A stretch of DNA of 8,600 bases from Lachnospiraceae bacterium (GCA_009911175.1 QXWX01000167.1:1-8600); one strand, 5' to 3'. Shown: positions 1-6,485, counted from the first letter of the stretch. Translations and numbers: made by a program. Notes: generated by a model from the letters alone, not told the origin.

Positions 1-63
1 CTGGCCTTTTATTGAAACGTTGCAATAGCCCCAAATAATGCAAGATTTTATTCAAAATTTTTT

Positions 64-374
64 AAGCGTCAGAGCTGGTATGAAAAAGCAAAAGGAATGA
101 ATTCTTCACTTGACAATGTGTCAAAGAATTGATGTCGATGGATGAGATTTCGGTTATGGATGGTGGAAAATGTATCATGCAGCTTAGAGGGGTTAGACCA
201 TTCTTCTCCAATAAGTTTGACATCACAAAGCACAAGCAGTACCGGCTTCTGTCCGATTTTGATGACAAGAACGCCTTAGACATCGAAAAATATGTGAAAA
301 ACCTGTGTAAAGCAAGAGTCAGGGACAATGACACCATTGATGAGGTGGAGGATGCGGGCGTGATTGAAGCATGA
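64..374 (+). pseudogene. 3' remnant of a VirD4/TraG-type coupling protein (T4CP)
   Basis: Type IV coupling proteins are inner-membrane ATPases that hand the relaxase-DNA complex to the conjugation channel. Only the C-terminal tail is seen here. From about 114 the frame reads CVKELMSMDEISVMDGGKC, then QLRGVRPFFSNKFDITKH and a run ending at the stop at 372-374. This matches my memory of the tail of ICE coupling proteins in Clostridia (ELMS.DELAVMDGGKCILQLRGVRPF.SDKFDITKH). That frame has a stop at 111-113. Just upstream, another frame carries KGMNSSLDN, which fits the short linker normally preceding ELMS, so a small deletion or frameshift near 110-125 is likely. No Walker motifs are present; the rest would lie left of the window, if it exists. 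The upstream frame is weak evidence. A TTG at 129 could start a short peptide, but that is unlikely to be functional. Confidence 0.72.
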
Positions 375-427
375 CAACTGAATATGGAAAAAACTGAATA
401 GGGAACTTGTAAACCAGCAACAGGACT

Positions 428-591
428 TCTGGACAAAAAGTCCAAAAGTTACGGAAACGGAGTTTTGAATGTACTTGGGAAAGGACAAAACAAAGCGTCC
501 GGCATAGGCAATCGCCAAACTGAATATGCCGGATGCCCGCAGGGTTCTTCCTAAAGGATTGCCCTGTCTTTATCTTACCATAAGGCAGGGC
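428..591. other. row of three hairpins between coupling-protein and maff2 remnants
   Basis: No gene is evident between 375 and 657. Three inverted repeats are visible. The first is at 428-450 (TGGAC/GTCCA around AAAAA, extended by CTT/AAG). The second has arms 495-506 and 525-536, 12 bp with one G-T pair and an 18-nt loop. The third is at 561-591, GCCCTG/CAGGGC with an inner CTTTAT/ATAAGG stem. None is followed by a clear T-run, so they are not obvious intrinsic terminators. They may shape the transcript between the transfer genes. Confidence 0.5.
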
Positions 592-657
592 ATTTTACAC
601 GAAAAACTCTTTCGGAAACTAGACAAAATTATTTTTGAGAAAGAAAGAGGTAGAAAC

Positions 658-723
658 ATGGCATTTTTTACAACAGCGGTAACAGGTGTGAATTGTGAGT
701 ATAGTGAAAAATGGGAAGAATAA
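658..723 (+). pseudogene. truncated Maff2-family mobile-element protein
   Basis: Maff2 proteins are small, membrane-embedded proteins, usually about 80-90 residues, encoded directly after the coupling protein in many Clostridia ICEs and probably part of the mating channel. An ATG at 658, with a purine-rich ribosome binding site at 643-652, encodes MAFFTTAVTG. This agrees with the conserved Maff2 start as I remember it (MAFFTSAV). After about ten residues the family sequence stops abruptly and is replaced by VNCEYSEKWEE and a stop at 721-723. The expected transmembrane segment is absent, so the product cannot be a working channel part. An internal deletion joining the maff2 start to unrelated DNA explains this best. 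Its position downstream of the coupling-protein tail supports the call. The match itself is short. Confidence 0.6.
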
Positions 724-804
724 GCAAGGTAAAAATCTGGTGTATGTAGATAGCCCTCATAAAGTAAACATGGTAAAATCTTAGAAGAAACGAGGTAAAT
801 CAAT

Positions 805-1173
805 ATGGAAAAACAGATTTATATCACAGAGGAAGAACGGGCAAAATGCAAAAAGGTGGCTGAAGCGTTTACGGAGCTGTACGAAATGGCGGACATTGTA
901 GTGGTTGACGTGGGCAGATACGGTTTTGTGATGCTGAAATACTATATGCCGCCGCATGGATTTGAAGAAGATGCGACTTTTACGGATAGTAAAGCATTAT
1001 TTGAGGGATTATGGCAGGAATGGCTTGATATGAAGCTGTATTTTATGGCAAAAGGCACTTCTTTGATGGAAACAGGGTATAAAGGCATATTTGAGAGCCT
1101 TTCAAAAGAAAAACAGTCGGAACTTATCGGGCGGAAAACTTACTTCGCAAGAATGGCGGGGATAGATATGTAA
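805..1173 (+). CDS. ICE-associated hypothetical protein, 122 aa
   Basis: This is an intact reading frame with an ATG at 805 and a modest ribosome binding site (CGAGG, 791-795). The product is a soluble, acidic, aromatic-rich protein without a signal peptide or membrane segment. Visible stretches include YITEEERAKCKKVAEAFTELYE near the N-terminus, VVVDVGRYGFVMLKYYMPPHGF in the middle, and SLSKEKQSELIGRKTYFARMAGI at the C-terminus. I recall similar small proteins encoded beside maff2 and coupling-protein genes in Lachnospiraceae ICEs, but know of no assigned function. It follows the maff2 remnant in the same direction by about 80 bp and looks like a surviving member of the transfer operon. No catalytic motif is evident. 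That it is a real gene is likely; its role is unknown. Confidence 0.75.
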   Translation: MEKQIYITEEERAKCKKVAEAFTELYEMADIVVVDVGRYGFVMLKYYMPPHGFEEDATFTDSKALFEGLWQEWLDMKLYFMAKGTSLMETGYKGIFESLSKEKQSELIGRKTYFARMAGIDM

Positions 1174-1225
1174 AAAGGTGTCTTTGGATAAGTGATAGAT
1201 AGAGAGATGGATTCCGTAGGCGCAG

Positions 1226-1374
1226 GCATTGTGGAAATGTCGTATAACTGGCTGCGTTCATGGAACTGTGGGAAACCCTGTTTGCAGGATGTGGGAAAGC
1301 TGTTTTTGCTTTTCCACAGGCTGTGAATGGGGTTTTCCATAGTTCATAGCCAGTTATGCACATTTCCATGATGC
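1226..1374 (+). ncRNA. 149-nt near-continuous hairpin, candidate structured RNA
   Basis: The plus strand folds back on itself almost end to end. Pairs are 1226-1240 with 1360-1374 (15), 1242-1254 with 1347-1359 (13), 1263-1287 with 1321-1345 (25 without interruption), 1290 with 1318, and 1291-1300 with 1308-1317 (10), around the loop 1301-1307. Interruptions are a bulged C at 1241, an 8x1 internal loop at 1255-1262/1346, and a 2x2 loop at 1288-1289/1319-1320. Of 64 pairs, 11 are G-U and none is A-C, as expected if the plus-strand RNA is the functional form. It lies after the 805-1173 gene and about 110 nt before the promoter of the regulator operon. No T-run follows. A decayed palindromic element is the alternative. 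Confidence 0.6.
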
Positions 1375-1426
1375 GTCTTTAGATACTTGCTATTGTCTGA
1401 ATCTGTACTTATAATTGTAGATGTGT

Positions 1427-1491
1427 TTAGGAAATTCTTAATAAATTTTTATGCGGTATTTTGAGATTTCAAAGCTAAAAGCAAGTATACT
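1427..1491 (+). promoter_or_regulatory. promoter and VanR-type box of the regulator operon
   Basis: The box TTAGGAAATTCTTA occupies 1427-1440, a -35-like TTGAGA 1461-1466 and a -10 TATACT 1486-1491. The 19-bp spacer is long, which suits an activator-dependent promoter. The box recurs before the exporter genes (3868-3881) with identical spacing to both promoter elements. Its core agrees with the VanR box as I remember it (TANGAAANT). This suggests that the regulator controls its own operon. Confidence 0.65.
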
Positions 1492-1535
1492 TTAAGTGAG
1501 AAATTGTCGTTTCTTAGAAAGAAAGGGATATATGT

Positions 1536-2231
1536 ATGTCTGAAAAAATATTAGTTGTTGATGATGAACATGATATCGCAGATCTGCTTGAGGTTTATCT
1601 GCGGAATGAAAACTATATGATTTATAAATACTATTCTGCCAAAGAAGCGTTGGCTTGTATTGAAAGCAAAGAAATTGACCTTGCCATTCTCGATATTATG
1701 CTGCCGGATATTAACGGGTTTTCTATTTGCCAAAAAATCCGTGAAAAACATACTTATCCGATCATAATGCTGACAGCGAAGGATGAAGAAACGGATAAGA
1801 TTACAGGCTTGACTTTGGGGGCAGACGATTATGTGACAAAGCCGTTTCGCCCGCTTGAACTGATTGCCAGAGTGAAAGCACAGTTAAGGAGATATAATAA
1901 ATACTCTCCAACGCAAAAACAGGACGTGCCTGCTACAGTATTGACTTATAAGAAACTATCGCTCAATACACAGACTTATGAATGTGTGCTGGATGGGGAG
2001 ATAGTACCTCTGACACCTACAGAATTTTCTATTTTGCGTATTCTGTTGGAAAAACAGGGCGTGGTGGTAAGCCTTGAGGACTTGTTTCATTCTGTATGGA
2101 AAGATGAGTATTACAGTAAAAACAGCAGCACAATTACTGTGCATATCCGGCATCTGCGGGAAAAGTTGAAAGATACGGCGGAAAAGCCAAAATATATAAA
2201 AACAATATGGGGAGTAGGTTATAAGATTTAG
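1536..2231 (+). CDS. VanR-like OmpR-family response regulator
   Basis: This is a 231-residue DNA-binding response regulator. The receiver domain spans roughly residues 3-115, with acidic pocket D9/D10, phosphoacceptor D53 in LAILDIMLP, T80 and K102 in DDYVTKPF. The C-terminal winged helix spans about 135-231, including LTPTEFSILRILLE and TITVHIRHLREKL, and ends in KYIKTIWGVGYKI. Segments such as HTYPIIMLT, ITGLTLGADDYVTKPFRPLE and RVKAQLRRY closely resemble enterococcal VanR. The start ATG at 1536 follows the ribosome binding site GAAAGGGA; ATG 1532 is out of frame. It is the first gene of the operon with the VanZ and kinase genes. By inference it is phosphorylated by the kinase at 2785-3849 and acts at the two shared boxes. 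No van ligase genes are present, so it should not be called vanR in the resistance sense. Confidence 0.93.
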   Translation: MSEKILVVDDEHDIADLLEVYLRNENYMIYKYYSAKEALACIESKEIDLAILDIMLPDINGFSICQKIREKHTYPIIMLTAKDEETDKITGLTLGADDYVTKPFRPLELIARVKAQLRRYNKYSPTQKQDVPATVLTYKKLSLNTQTYECVLDGEIVPLTPTEFSILRILLEKQGVVVSLEDLFHSVWKDEYYSKNSSTITVHIRHLREKLKDTAEKPKYIKTIWGVGYKI

Positions 2232-2257
2232 CCTTTGCTCCCAGACAAGGAGATAGT

Positions 2258-2770
2258 ATGAAGAAAAATGAAAAAACGGGTTTGCTTGTACCATTATTAT
2301 TCGCTGTTTACCTGGCACTTTTAATATGGATTATTTTATTTAAACTTGAATTTTCAATTAGTGTATTAAAAACAAACCGAAGCATAAACCTGATACCGTT
2401 TTATTATGAAAATGAAATTGGAATGGGATTCCATTTGAAAGAAGTTTTAGAAAATGCAGTGATATTTATTCCACTTGGCATTTATTTGTGCATGTTAAAG
2501 CATGATTTCAGTGTAAAAGTAAAATTCATTTTTATTTTGATGACAAGTTTGATACTGGAAATATCCCAATATATTTTGGCAGTTGGACGGACGGATGTGA
2601 CGGATCTGATAACAAATACTTGTGGCGGAATGGCTGGTGTTGGTCTGTACTGGCTGTCTGTAAAGGTATTTCGCAATAAAAAAAGATTAGATTTCATCAT
2701 TACGGTTCTTGCTGCTGTTGCTACAATAGTAGTGATAGGTCTTTTGGCAATTCTGTTAATTGTAAATTGA
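2258..2770 (+). CDS. VanZ-family membrane protein
   Basis: This is a 170-residue integral membrane protein. Family marks are RSINLIPFYY at about 41-50, ENAVIFIPLGIYL at about 65-77, and EISQYILAVGRTDVTDLITN followed by a GG turn at about 101-124, as in VanZ domains. Hydrophobic segments lie near 9-28, 66-80, 88-106, 117-135 and 145-169. VanZ-type proteins are linked to low-level glycopeptide (teicoplanin) resistance, but the biochemical role is not settled and many family members sit outside resistance clusters. The ATG at 2258 has a strong ribosome binding site (AAGGAG, 2248-2253) and starts 26 bp after the regulator stop. Its placement between regulator and kinase is suggestive: it could be an accessory sensor or an envelope-protection protein. 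That role is inference; the family call is firm. Confidence 0.85.
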   Translation: MKKNEKTGLLVPLLFAVYLALLIWIILFKLEFSISVLKTNRSINLIPFYYENEIGMGFHLKEVLENAVIFIPLGIYLCMLKHDFSVKVKFIFILMTSLILEISQYILAVGRTDVTDLITNTCGGMAGVGLYWLSVKVFRNKKRLDFIITVLAAVATIVVIGLLAILLIVN

Positions 2771-2784
2771 CGGGGGTGATTTCT

Positions 2785-3849
2785 TTGAAAGAACAGAGTT
2801 TTCCAATCAGAAAGAAACTGGAATTTCGTCTTTTGGTTATTTTGCCTGCATATGTAATCGCTGGCATTATTATATTGATGTTGTATCAGGTTATTTTTTC
2901 CAGCTTTAAAAATCCAATTATGGAATGGATATACTGGCGGTTGGATGTCATATATTTCTTTTATCTCTGTATTGGTTTGTCTGGCATTTTTTGCCATTAT
3001 TGGAGAAAACCGTGGGATTATCTGGATGAAGTGATTGCTGCCACACAGACAGTATATGAGCAGAACAGTCATACCATTGAATTGTCGGAACCACTCCGGG
3101 AACTGGAACAGCAGATGAATCAGATTAAAATGTCCATATTGCTTAGCCAGAAAGCGGTAAAAGAAGCAGAGGACAGAAAAAATGAACTGGTTATGTATCT
3201 GGCTCATGACATTCGGACACCTCTGACAGCAGTGATTGGTTATTTAAGCCTGCTTGACGAAGCACATGATATGCCTGAAACTCAAAAAGCAAAGTATGTG
3301 GGCATTGCGCTTGATAAAGCGGAACGACTGGAAACATTGATAAACGAATTATTTGAGATTACAAGATACCATACGGAAACAGTACAGATAAAGAAAACAC
3401 CGGTTGACTTATATGCTCTTTTGGCACAGGTAATAGAGGAATTCTATCCTTCCCTTTCAGCAAGGGGGAATCGTGTCAATGTTTCTATTGAGGATAATCT
3501 GAATATAACCGGTGATCCTGAAAAGCTGGCAAGAGTATTCAATAATCTTTTAAAAAATGCAGCCGCTTACAGTTATCCTGATACGGAAATCAGTATATCT
3601 TCAGAGAGAAAAGGGAAGAATGTTGTAATTATTTTCCGAAATCATGGACAAACAATTGCGGCAGAGCAGTTATCGGGCATCTTTGAAAAATTCAACCGCT
3701 TAGATGAAGCCCGGCTGTCTGATACAGGAGGGGCAGGTCTTGGCCTTCCTATCGCAAGAGAGATTATCAACCTGCATGGCGGTGAAATCATAGCGCAGAG
3801 CGAAAACGAAACAGTTACTTTTACCATTACTCTTCCTGCTGCTTCTTAG
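2785..3849 (+). CDS. VanS-like sensor histidine kinase
   Basis: This is a membrane kinase of 354 residues counted from TTG 2785. TTG 2785 is preferred because GGGGGTG (2772-2778) lies just before it; an in-frame TTG at 2767 overlapping the VanZ stop would add six residues. Two membrane segments (about 14-38 and 54-73) flank only some 15 outside residues, so a large ligand-binding sensor domain is lacking. The H-box YLAHDIRTPLT carries the phospho-acceptor histidine (H141), followed by VIGYLSLLDEA as in VanS. The ATPase domain has the N-box FNNLLKNAAAYS (key N258) and the glycine-rich loop GGAGLGL (315-321). The usual G1-box aspartate is N in RNHGQ, which VanS also shows in my memory. It is cotranscribed with its regulator. 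The stimulus is unknown; a cell-wall antibiotic or antimicrobial peptide is plausible. Confidence 0.9.
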   Translation: MKEQSFPIRKKLEFRLLVILPAYVIAGIIILMLYQVIFSSFKNPIMEWIYWRLDVIYFFYLCIGLSGIFCHYWRKPWDYLDEVIAATQTVYEQNSHTIELSEPLRELEQQMNQIKMSILLSQKAVKEAEDRKNELVMYLAHDIRTPLTAVIGYLSLLDEAHDMPETQKAKYVGIALDKAERLETLINELFEITRYHTETVQIKKTPVDLYALLAQVIEEFYPSLSARGNRVNVSIEDNLNITGDPEKLARVFNNLLKNAAAYSYPDTEISISSERKGKNVVIIFRNHGQTIAAEQLSGIFEKFNRLDEARLSDTGGAGLGLPIAREIINLHGGEIIAQSENETVTFTITLPAAS

Positions 3850-3932
3850 GAAAATTTATGTTTGATATTAGGAAGTTCTTAGGATTATTCCAGTTTAAAA
3901 TTTGAGAATGCAATGCCCCTGTTTGGTACAAT
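3846..3932 (+). promoter_or_regulatory. exporter promoter with repeated VanR-type boxes
   Basis: TTAGGA occurs at 3846, 3868 and 3879, offsets of 22 and 11 bp, one or two helical turns apart. The first overlaps the kinase stop codon. The 3868 copy is the full box TTAGGAAGTTCTTA. TTGAGA follows at 3902-3907 and TACAAT at 3927-3932, a 19-bp spacer. Distances from box to -35 (34 bp) and to -10 (59 bp) equal those at the regulator promoter. This points to the same regulator, with more sites at the target promoter. Confidence 0.65.
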
Positions 3933-3955
3933 CATTACTGAACAGGGGCATTTGC
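3910..3955 (+). terminator. hairpin ending the regulator operon, overlapping the exporter promoter
   Basis: Perfect 12-bp arms AATGCCCCTGTT (3912-3923) and AACAGGGGCATT (3941-3952), extended by GC/GC across one bulged T, enclose a 17-nt loop. The tail TTTGCCTTT is only weakly U-rich. Readthrough RNA from the kinase gene would contain the whole hairpin. RNA starting from the -10 in its loop (3927-3932) would contain only the 3' arm. It may therefore separate the two operons. Confidence 0.55.
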
Positions 3956-3988
3956 CTTTGGAAACAGGCTTGGAAAAGGAGTGACGTA

Positions 3989-4876
3989 ATGGAACTGAAA
4001 ATTGAACATTTAAGTAAACAGTTTAAAGACAAAAAGGCTGTTGATGATGCCTGCATTACTCTGACACCGGGAGTGTGGGGATTGCTTGGCGCTAATGGGG
4101 CAGGAAAAACTACCCTTATGCGTATGATTGCTGACATTATGATGCCTACCAGCGGAGCAATTTATTATGATGGCGCTGATATCCGCAAAATGGGAGAGTC
4201 TTATCGGAACATATTTGGTTTTTTACCGCAGGATTTTGGATATTCCCGTGATTTCTCGGTAAAAGATTACCTTGAGTATGTAGCGGCGCTTAAAGATGTT
4301 CCGGCAAGGGAAACTACAAAGAAAATCAATTACCTTTTGGACATACTTACGCTTTCTGATGTAAAAAGGAAAAAAATTGCAAAGCTGTCCGGAGGAATGA
4401 AGCGGCGTGTCGGTATTGCACAGGCAATGTTAAATGATCCGAAAATCCTTGTTATGGACGAACCAACGGCAGGGCTTGATCCCGGAGAGAGGGTACGCTT
4501 CCGTAACTTTATTTCGGAATTTTCACATGACAGAATTGTGCTGATTTCTACCCATATTGTTTCTGACATTGAGTATATTGCGACAAGAAACGCCATTATG
4601 AAGGCAGGAAAAATTGTGGATATAGGAACAACAGATGAACTTGTGAAAGAGATTGAAGGGAAAGTCTGGACGTGTTCCGTACCAGCCGGGGATTTGAGCA
4701 GTTATGAGATGCGGCTTAGAGTTATCAATCAACGTGGTGAAGATAACGGGCAGGTATCCATTCGGTATTTATCCGAAACGCCTGAAATTTCCGGAGCAGT
4801 TGCTGTATCGCCCCGGCTTGAGGACTTATATCTTTGGTATTTTCCGCAGGAAAATCTGGAAGGGGAGGGAAAATAA
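3989..4876 (+). CDS. ABC transporter ATP-binding protein (exporter type)
   Basis: This is a 295-residue ATPase that would power the membrane partner encoded next to it. In order it shows Walker A GANGAGKT (34-41), Q-loop Q81 in FLPQDFG, signature LSGGM (133-137), Walker B ILVMDEP (153-159 with catalytic E158), D-loop AGLDP and the switch histidine H189 in STHIV. The C-terminal 70 or so residues are a family-specific extension. The ATG at 3989 is chosen because AAAAGGAG (3974-3981) precedes it; the frame opens further upstream, but that would translate the hairpin. The order kinase-ATPase-permease and the shared promoter box suggest export of, or immunity to, a cell-envelope antimicrobial. The substrate cannot be read from sequence. 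Confidence 0.92.
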   Translation: MELKIEHLSKQFKDKKAVDDACITLTPGVWGLLGANGAGKTTLMRMIADIMMPTSGAIYYDGADIRKMGESYRNIFGFLPQDFGYSRDFSVKDYLEYVAALKDVPARETTKKINYLLDILTLSDVKRKKIAKLSGGMKRRVGIAQAMLNDPKILVMDEPTAGLDPGERVRFRNFISEFSHDRIVLISTHIVSDIEYIATRNAIMKAGKIVDIGTTDELVKEIEGKVWTCSVPAGDLSSYEMRLRVINQRGEDNGQVSIRYLSETPEISGAVAVSPRLEDLYLWYFPQENLEGEGK

Positions 4877-4877
4877 T

Positions 4878-6113
4878 ATGCGCTTATTTTGTTTAGAAGT
4901 AAAACGGATTATAATGTCACGCCGTACTTTGGTATTGATTGCTGTTGCCATTTTGATGTCTGTTATATCGGCGTATCTGCCGATTAGTTTTGAATCTATT
5001 AACCGTCCGGGAGAAAATGGCGAAGTCATTGAGTTAGATGGCTTGCCTGCAATTAAGTTTAAGAGAGATTACTATGCAAAAACAGCAGGGGATATTACAT
5101 CGGAGAAGCTGGCGGAAGCCCTGCGGGTATATCAGTCGTGCGTAAAGGAATATGGCACACTGGATGATGTGCCGCTGGACGTTTATATTGAAAATATTAT
5201 GGCAATACGCCCTATGCTGAAAGGATTAAGCGAAGCCTTTGCTGACCCGAAAACAGGCATCGGGGCAGAACTTATGGATATTGCCCCGGATGAAGTGGAA
5301 CAGTATTTTTATGAGAGGTGCGCTTCTCATCTGGATCATGTTATGAACCTTGAGCAGAAAGAATATCCGACAGCCGGGCAGTTTGCCGCAGATGAGTATG
5401 CAAAGCTGAAACAGCCATTCTATCTGTTTCCCGGTATGAGCAGGGATGCTTTTGACTATACAACATTGTATATCTTAGTTTTGTCAATCCTCTGTACCGC
5501 TATTGCAGCCCCGATTTTTGCGAATGAATATCAAACCGGGAGTGACAGTATTTTACGTTGTACCAAATACGGGCGCATGAAATTAGCTGTCACAAGGATT
5601 TTAGCAGCCAGCAGCATATTCATAGTAATTTTTGTTTTGGGAATGTCAATTCATTTGTTAATCCTGAACCTTGCGTTTGGCACAGATTGTCTGGAAACTT
5701 CTTTCCAAATGTTGTTTTCCGTCATCAACCTGCCAGATATGAACCTGGGGCAGCTCCAGATTGTTTTGGTACTGGTTGGATTGATTTCAGTATTGGCAGT
5801 CATCAGCTGTACATTTTTCCTGTCTGCCAAATGTAAGGATTCATTAACAGTGCTATTGATTTCTATGGTGGTATTGTTGTTGCCTATATTCGCTTATGGA
5901 GCTTTAGGTGATACATGGATTGGGAGTATTCTGCCGTCCGCAGGCATTGGCATGAAAAATAATTTTCTTTATCAGCTCTGCGATTTTAATTTTCTGCATA
6001 TTGGGGGAATGAGTTTTTGGACACCATATGTCATTCTCATATCGGCAGTGGTTGAAATTCCTATTTTTATGTTTTTGGCAGTTAGATTTTATTGCAGGCA
6101 TCAAGTGGTGTAG
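4878..6113 (+). CDS. ABC-2-like exporter permease
   Basis: This is a 411-residue membrane protein whose ATG at 4878 follows the ATPase stop by one base. Its ribosome binding site (AGGGGAGGGA, 4861-4870) lies inside the ATPase gene, so the two are translationally linked. A first membrane helix (about 17-35) is followed by a roughly 155-residue hydrophilic region, probably outside the cell, then helices near 195-216, 241-266, 292-315, 321-341 and 384-404. The segment ANEYQTGSDSILRCTKYGR (215-233) after helix two resembles the cytoplasmic coupling region of ABC-2 permeases, where E-x-x-x-G-(S/T) is common. The partner is the ATPase at 3989-4876. The large external domain could bind a peptide or lipid-linked substrate, but this is inference. 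Terminator-like hairpins follow at 6183 and 6341. Confidence 0.85.
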   Translation: MRLFCLEVKRIIMSRRTLVLIAVAILMSVISAYLPISFESINRPGENGEVIELDGLPAIKFKRDYYAKTAGDITSEKLAEALRVYQSCVKEYGTLDDVPLDVYIENIMAIRPMLKGLSEAFADPKTGIGAELMDIAPDEVEQYFYERCASHLDHVMNLEQKEYPTAGQFAADEYAKLKQPFYLFPGMSRDAFDYTTLYILVLSILCTAIAAPIFANEYQTGSDSILRCTKYGRMKLAVTRILAASSIFIVIFVLGMSIHLLILNLAFGTDCLETSFQMLFSVINLPDMNLGQLQIVLVLVGLISVLAVISCTFFLSAKCKDSLTVLLISMVVLLLPIFAYGALGDTWIGSILPSAGIGMKNNFLYQLCDFNFLHIGGMSFWTPYVILISAVVEIPIFMFLAVRFYCRHQVV

Positions 6114-6182
6114 TGAGAGAAAAATTCAGTTAAAGACAGCGGAGTGGAAAAGAACATTTTTTAAAGGAAAACACAATTTAAT

Positions 6183-6226
6183 CTGCCGTATGACAATTTA
6201 TATTGTTGTACGGCAGAGGTGCTTTT
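6183..6226 (+). terminator. probable terminator after the exporter operon
   Basis: CTGCCGTATGACAAT (6183-6197) pairs with ATTGTTGTACGGCAG (6202-6216) around a four-base loop. All 15 positions pair if two wobbles are allowed. The tail AGGTGCTTTTATT is only moderately U-rich and begins six bases after the stem. It lies 70 bp after the permease stop codon. Confidence 0.6.
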
Positions 6227-6485
6227 ATTGAATGTTTAGAGGTGAAAATAGAGGAATAGGATAATGATGAAAATAAAATCCCAAATATATAAGAACAGGT
6301 TAAGGACACTCATAAAAATAAAAGGTATGTTACACACATCAAGGTGTACTGTGAATCAGATTAAAACTGAATTACAGCACACCTTTTTTAATGTCGAATT
6401 TTGACCATTTTTGGATTTAATAGAGGTTTTACTTTTGTAAATTTTCCTGAAAAATTGATTGCTGTTGTGCTACATAGATATGTTT
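6217..6485. other. AT-rich stretch without a convincing gene
   Basis: Between the permease and mobC no recognisable gene is present. A 46-codon frame (6264-6404, ATGATGAAAATAAAA start, weak purine-rich upstream sequence) exists. It runs through the terminator hairpin at 6341-6389 and has no recognisable match, so it is not called. The relaxase gene that normally follows mobC on the minus strand is missing here. This marks a likely deletion or cargo-insertion junction. Confidence 0.5.
6341..6389 (+). terminator. intrinsic terminator
   Basis: Arms of 19 bases (6341-6359 and 6366-6384) pair with two mismatches and one wobble: AAGGTGT with ACACCTT at the base and TCAG with CTGA at the top, around a six-base loop. 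A run of six T follows on the plus strand. It is the clearest intrinsic terminator in the window. It would stop plus-strand transcripts before they run antisense into mobC. Confidence 0.75.

Noticed and set aside
1536..3849. A vancomycin-resistance operon
   Set aside because: Regulator, kinase and VanZ-like genes are present but no dehydrogenase, ligase or dipeptidase genes; the downstream genes encode an ABC exporter.
3902..3988. 29-residue N-terminal extension of the ABC ATPase
   Set aside because: It would begin within the promoter and terminator hairpin; ATG 3989 has a good ribosome binding site and the normal family start.
4704..4877. N-terminal extension of the permease overlapping the ATPase gene
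   Set aside because: ATG 4878 follows a strong ribosome binding site and gives a typical membrane-protein start; the extension is the ATPase gene in another frame.
6264..6404. 46-codon plus-strand frame after the exporter
   Set aside because: It has a weak ribosome binding site, runs through a strong terminator hairpin, and shows no recognisable family.
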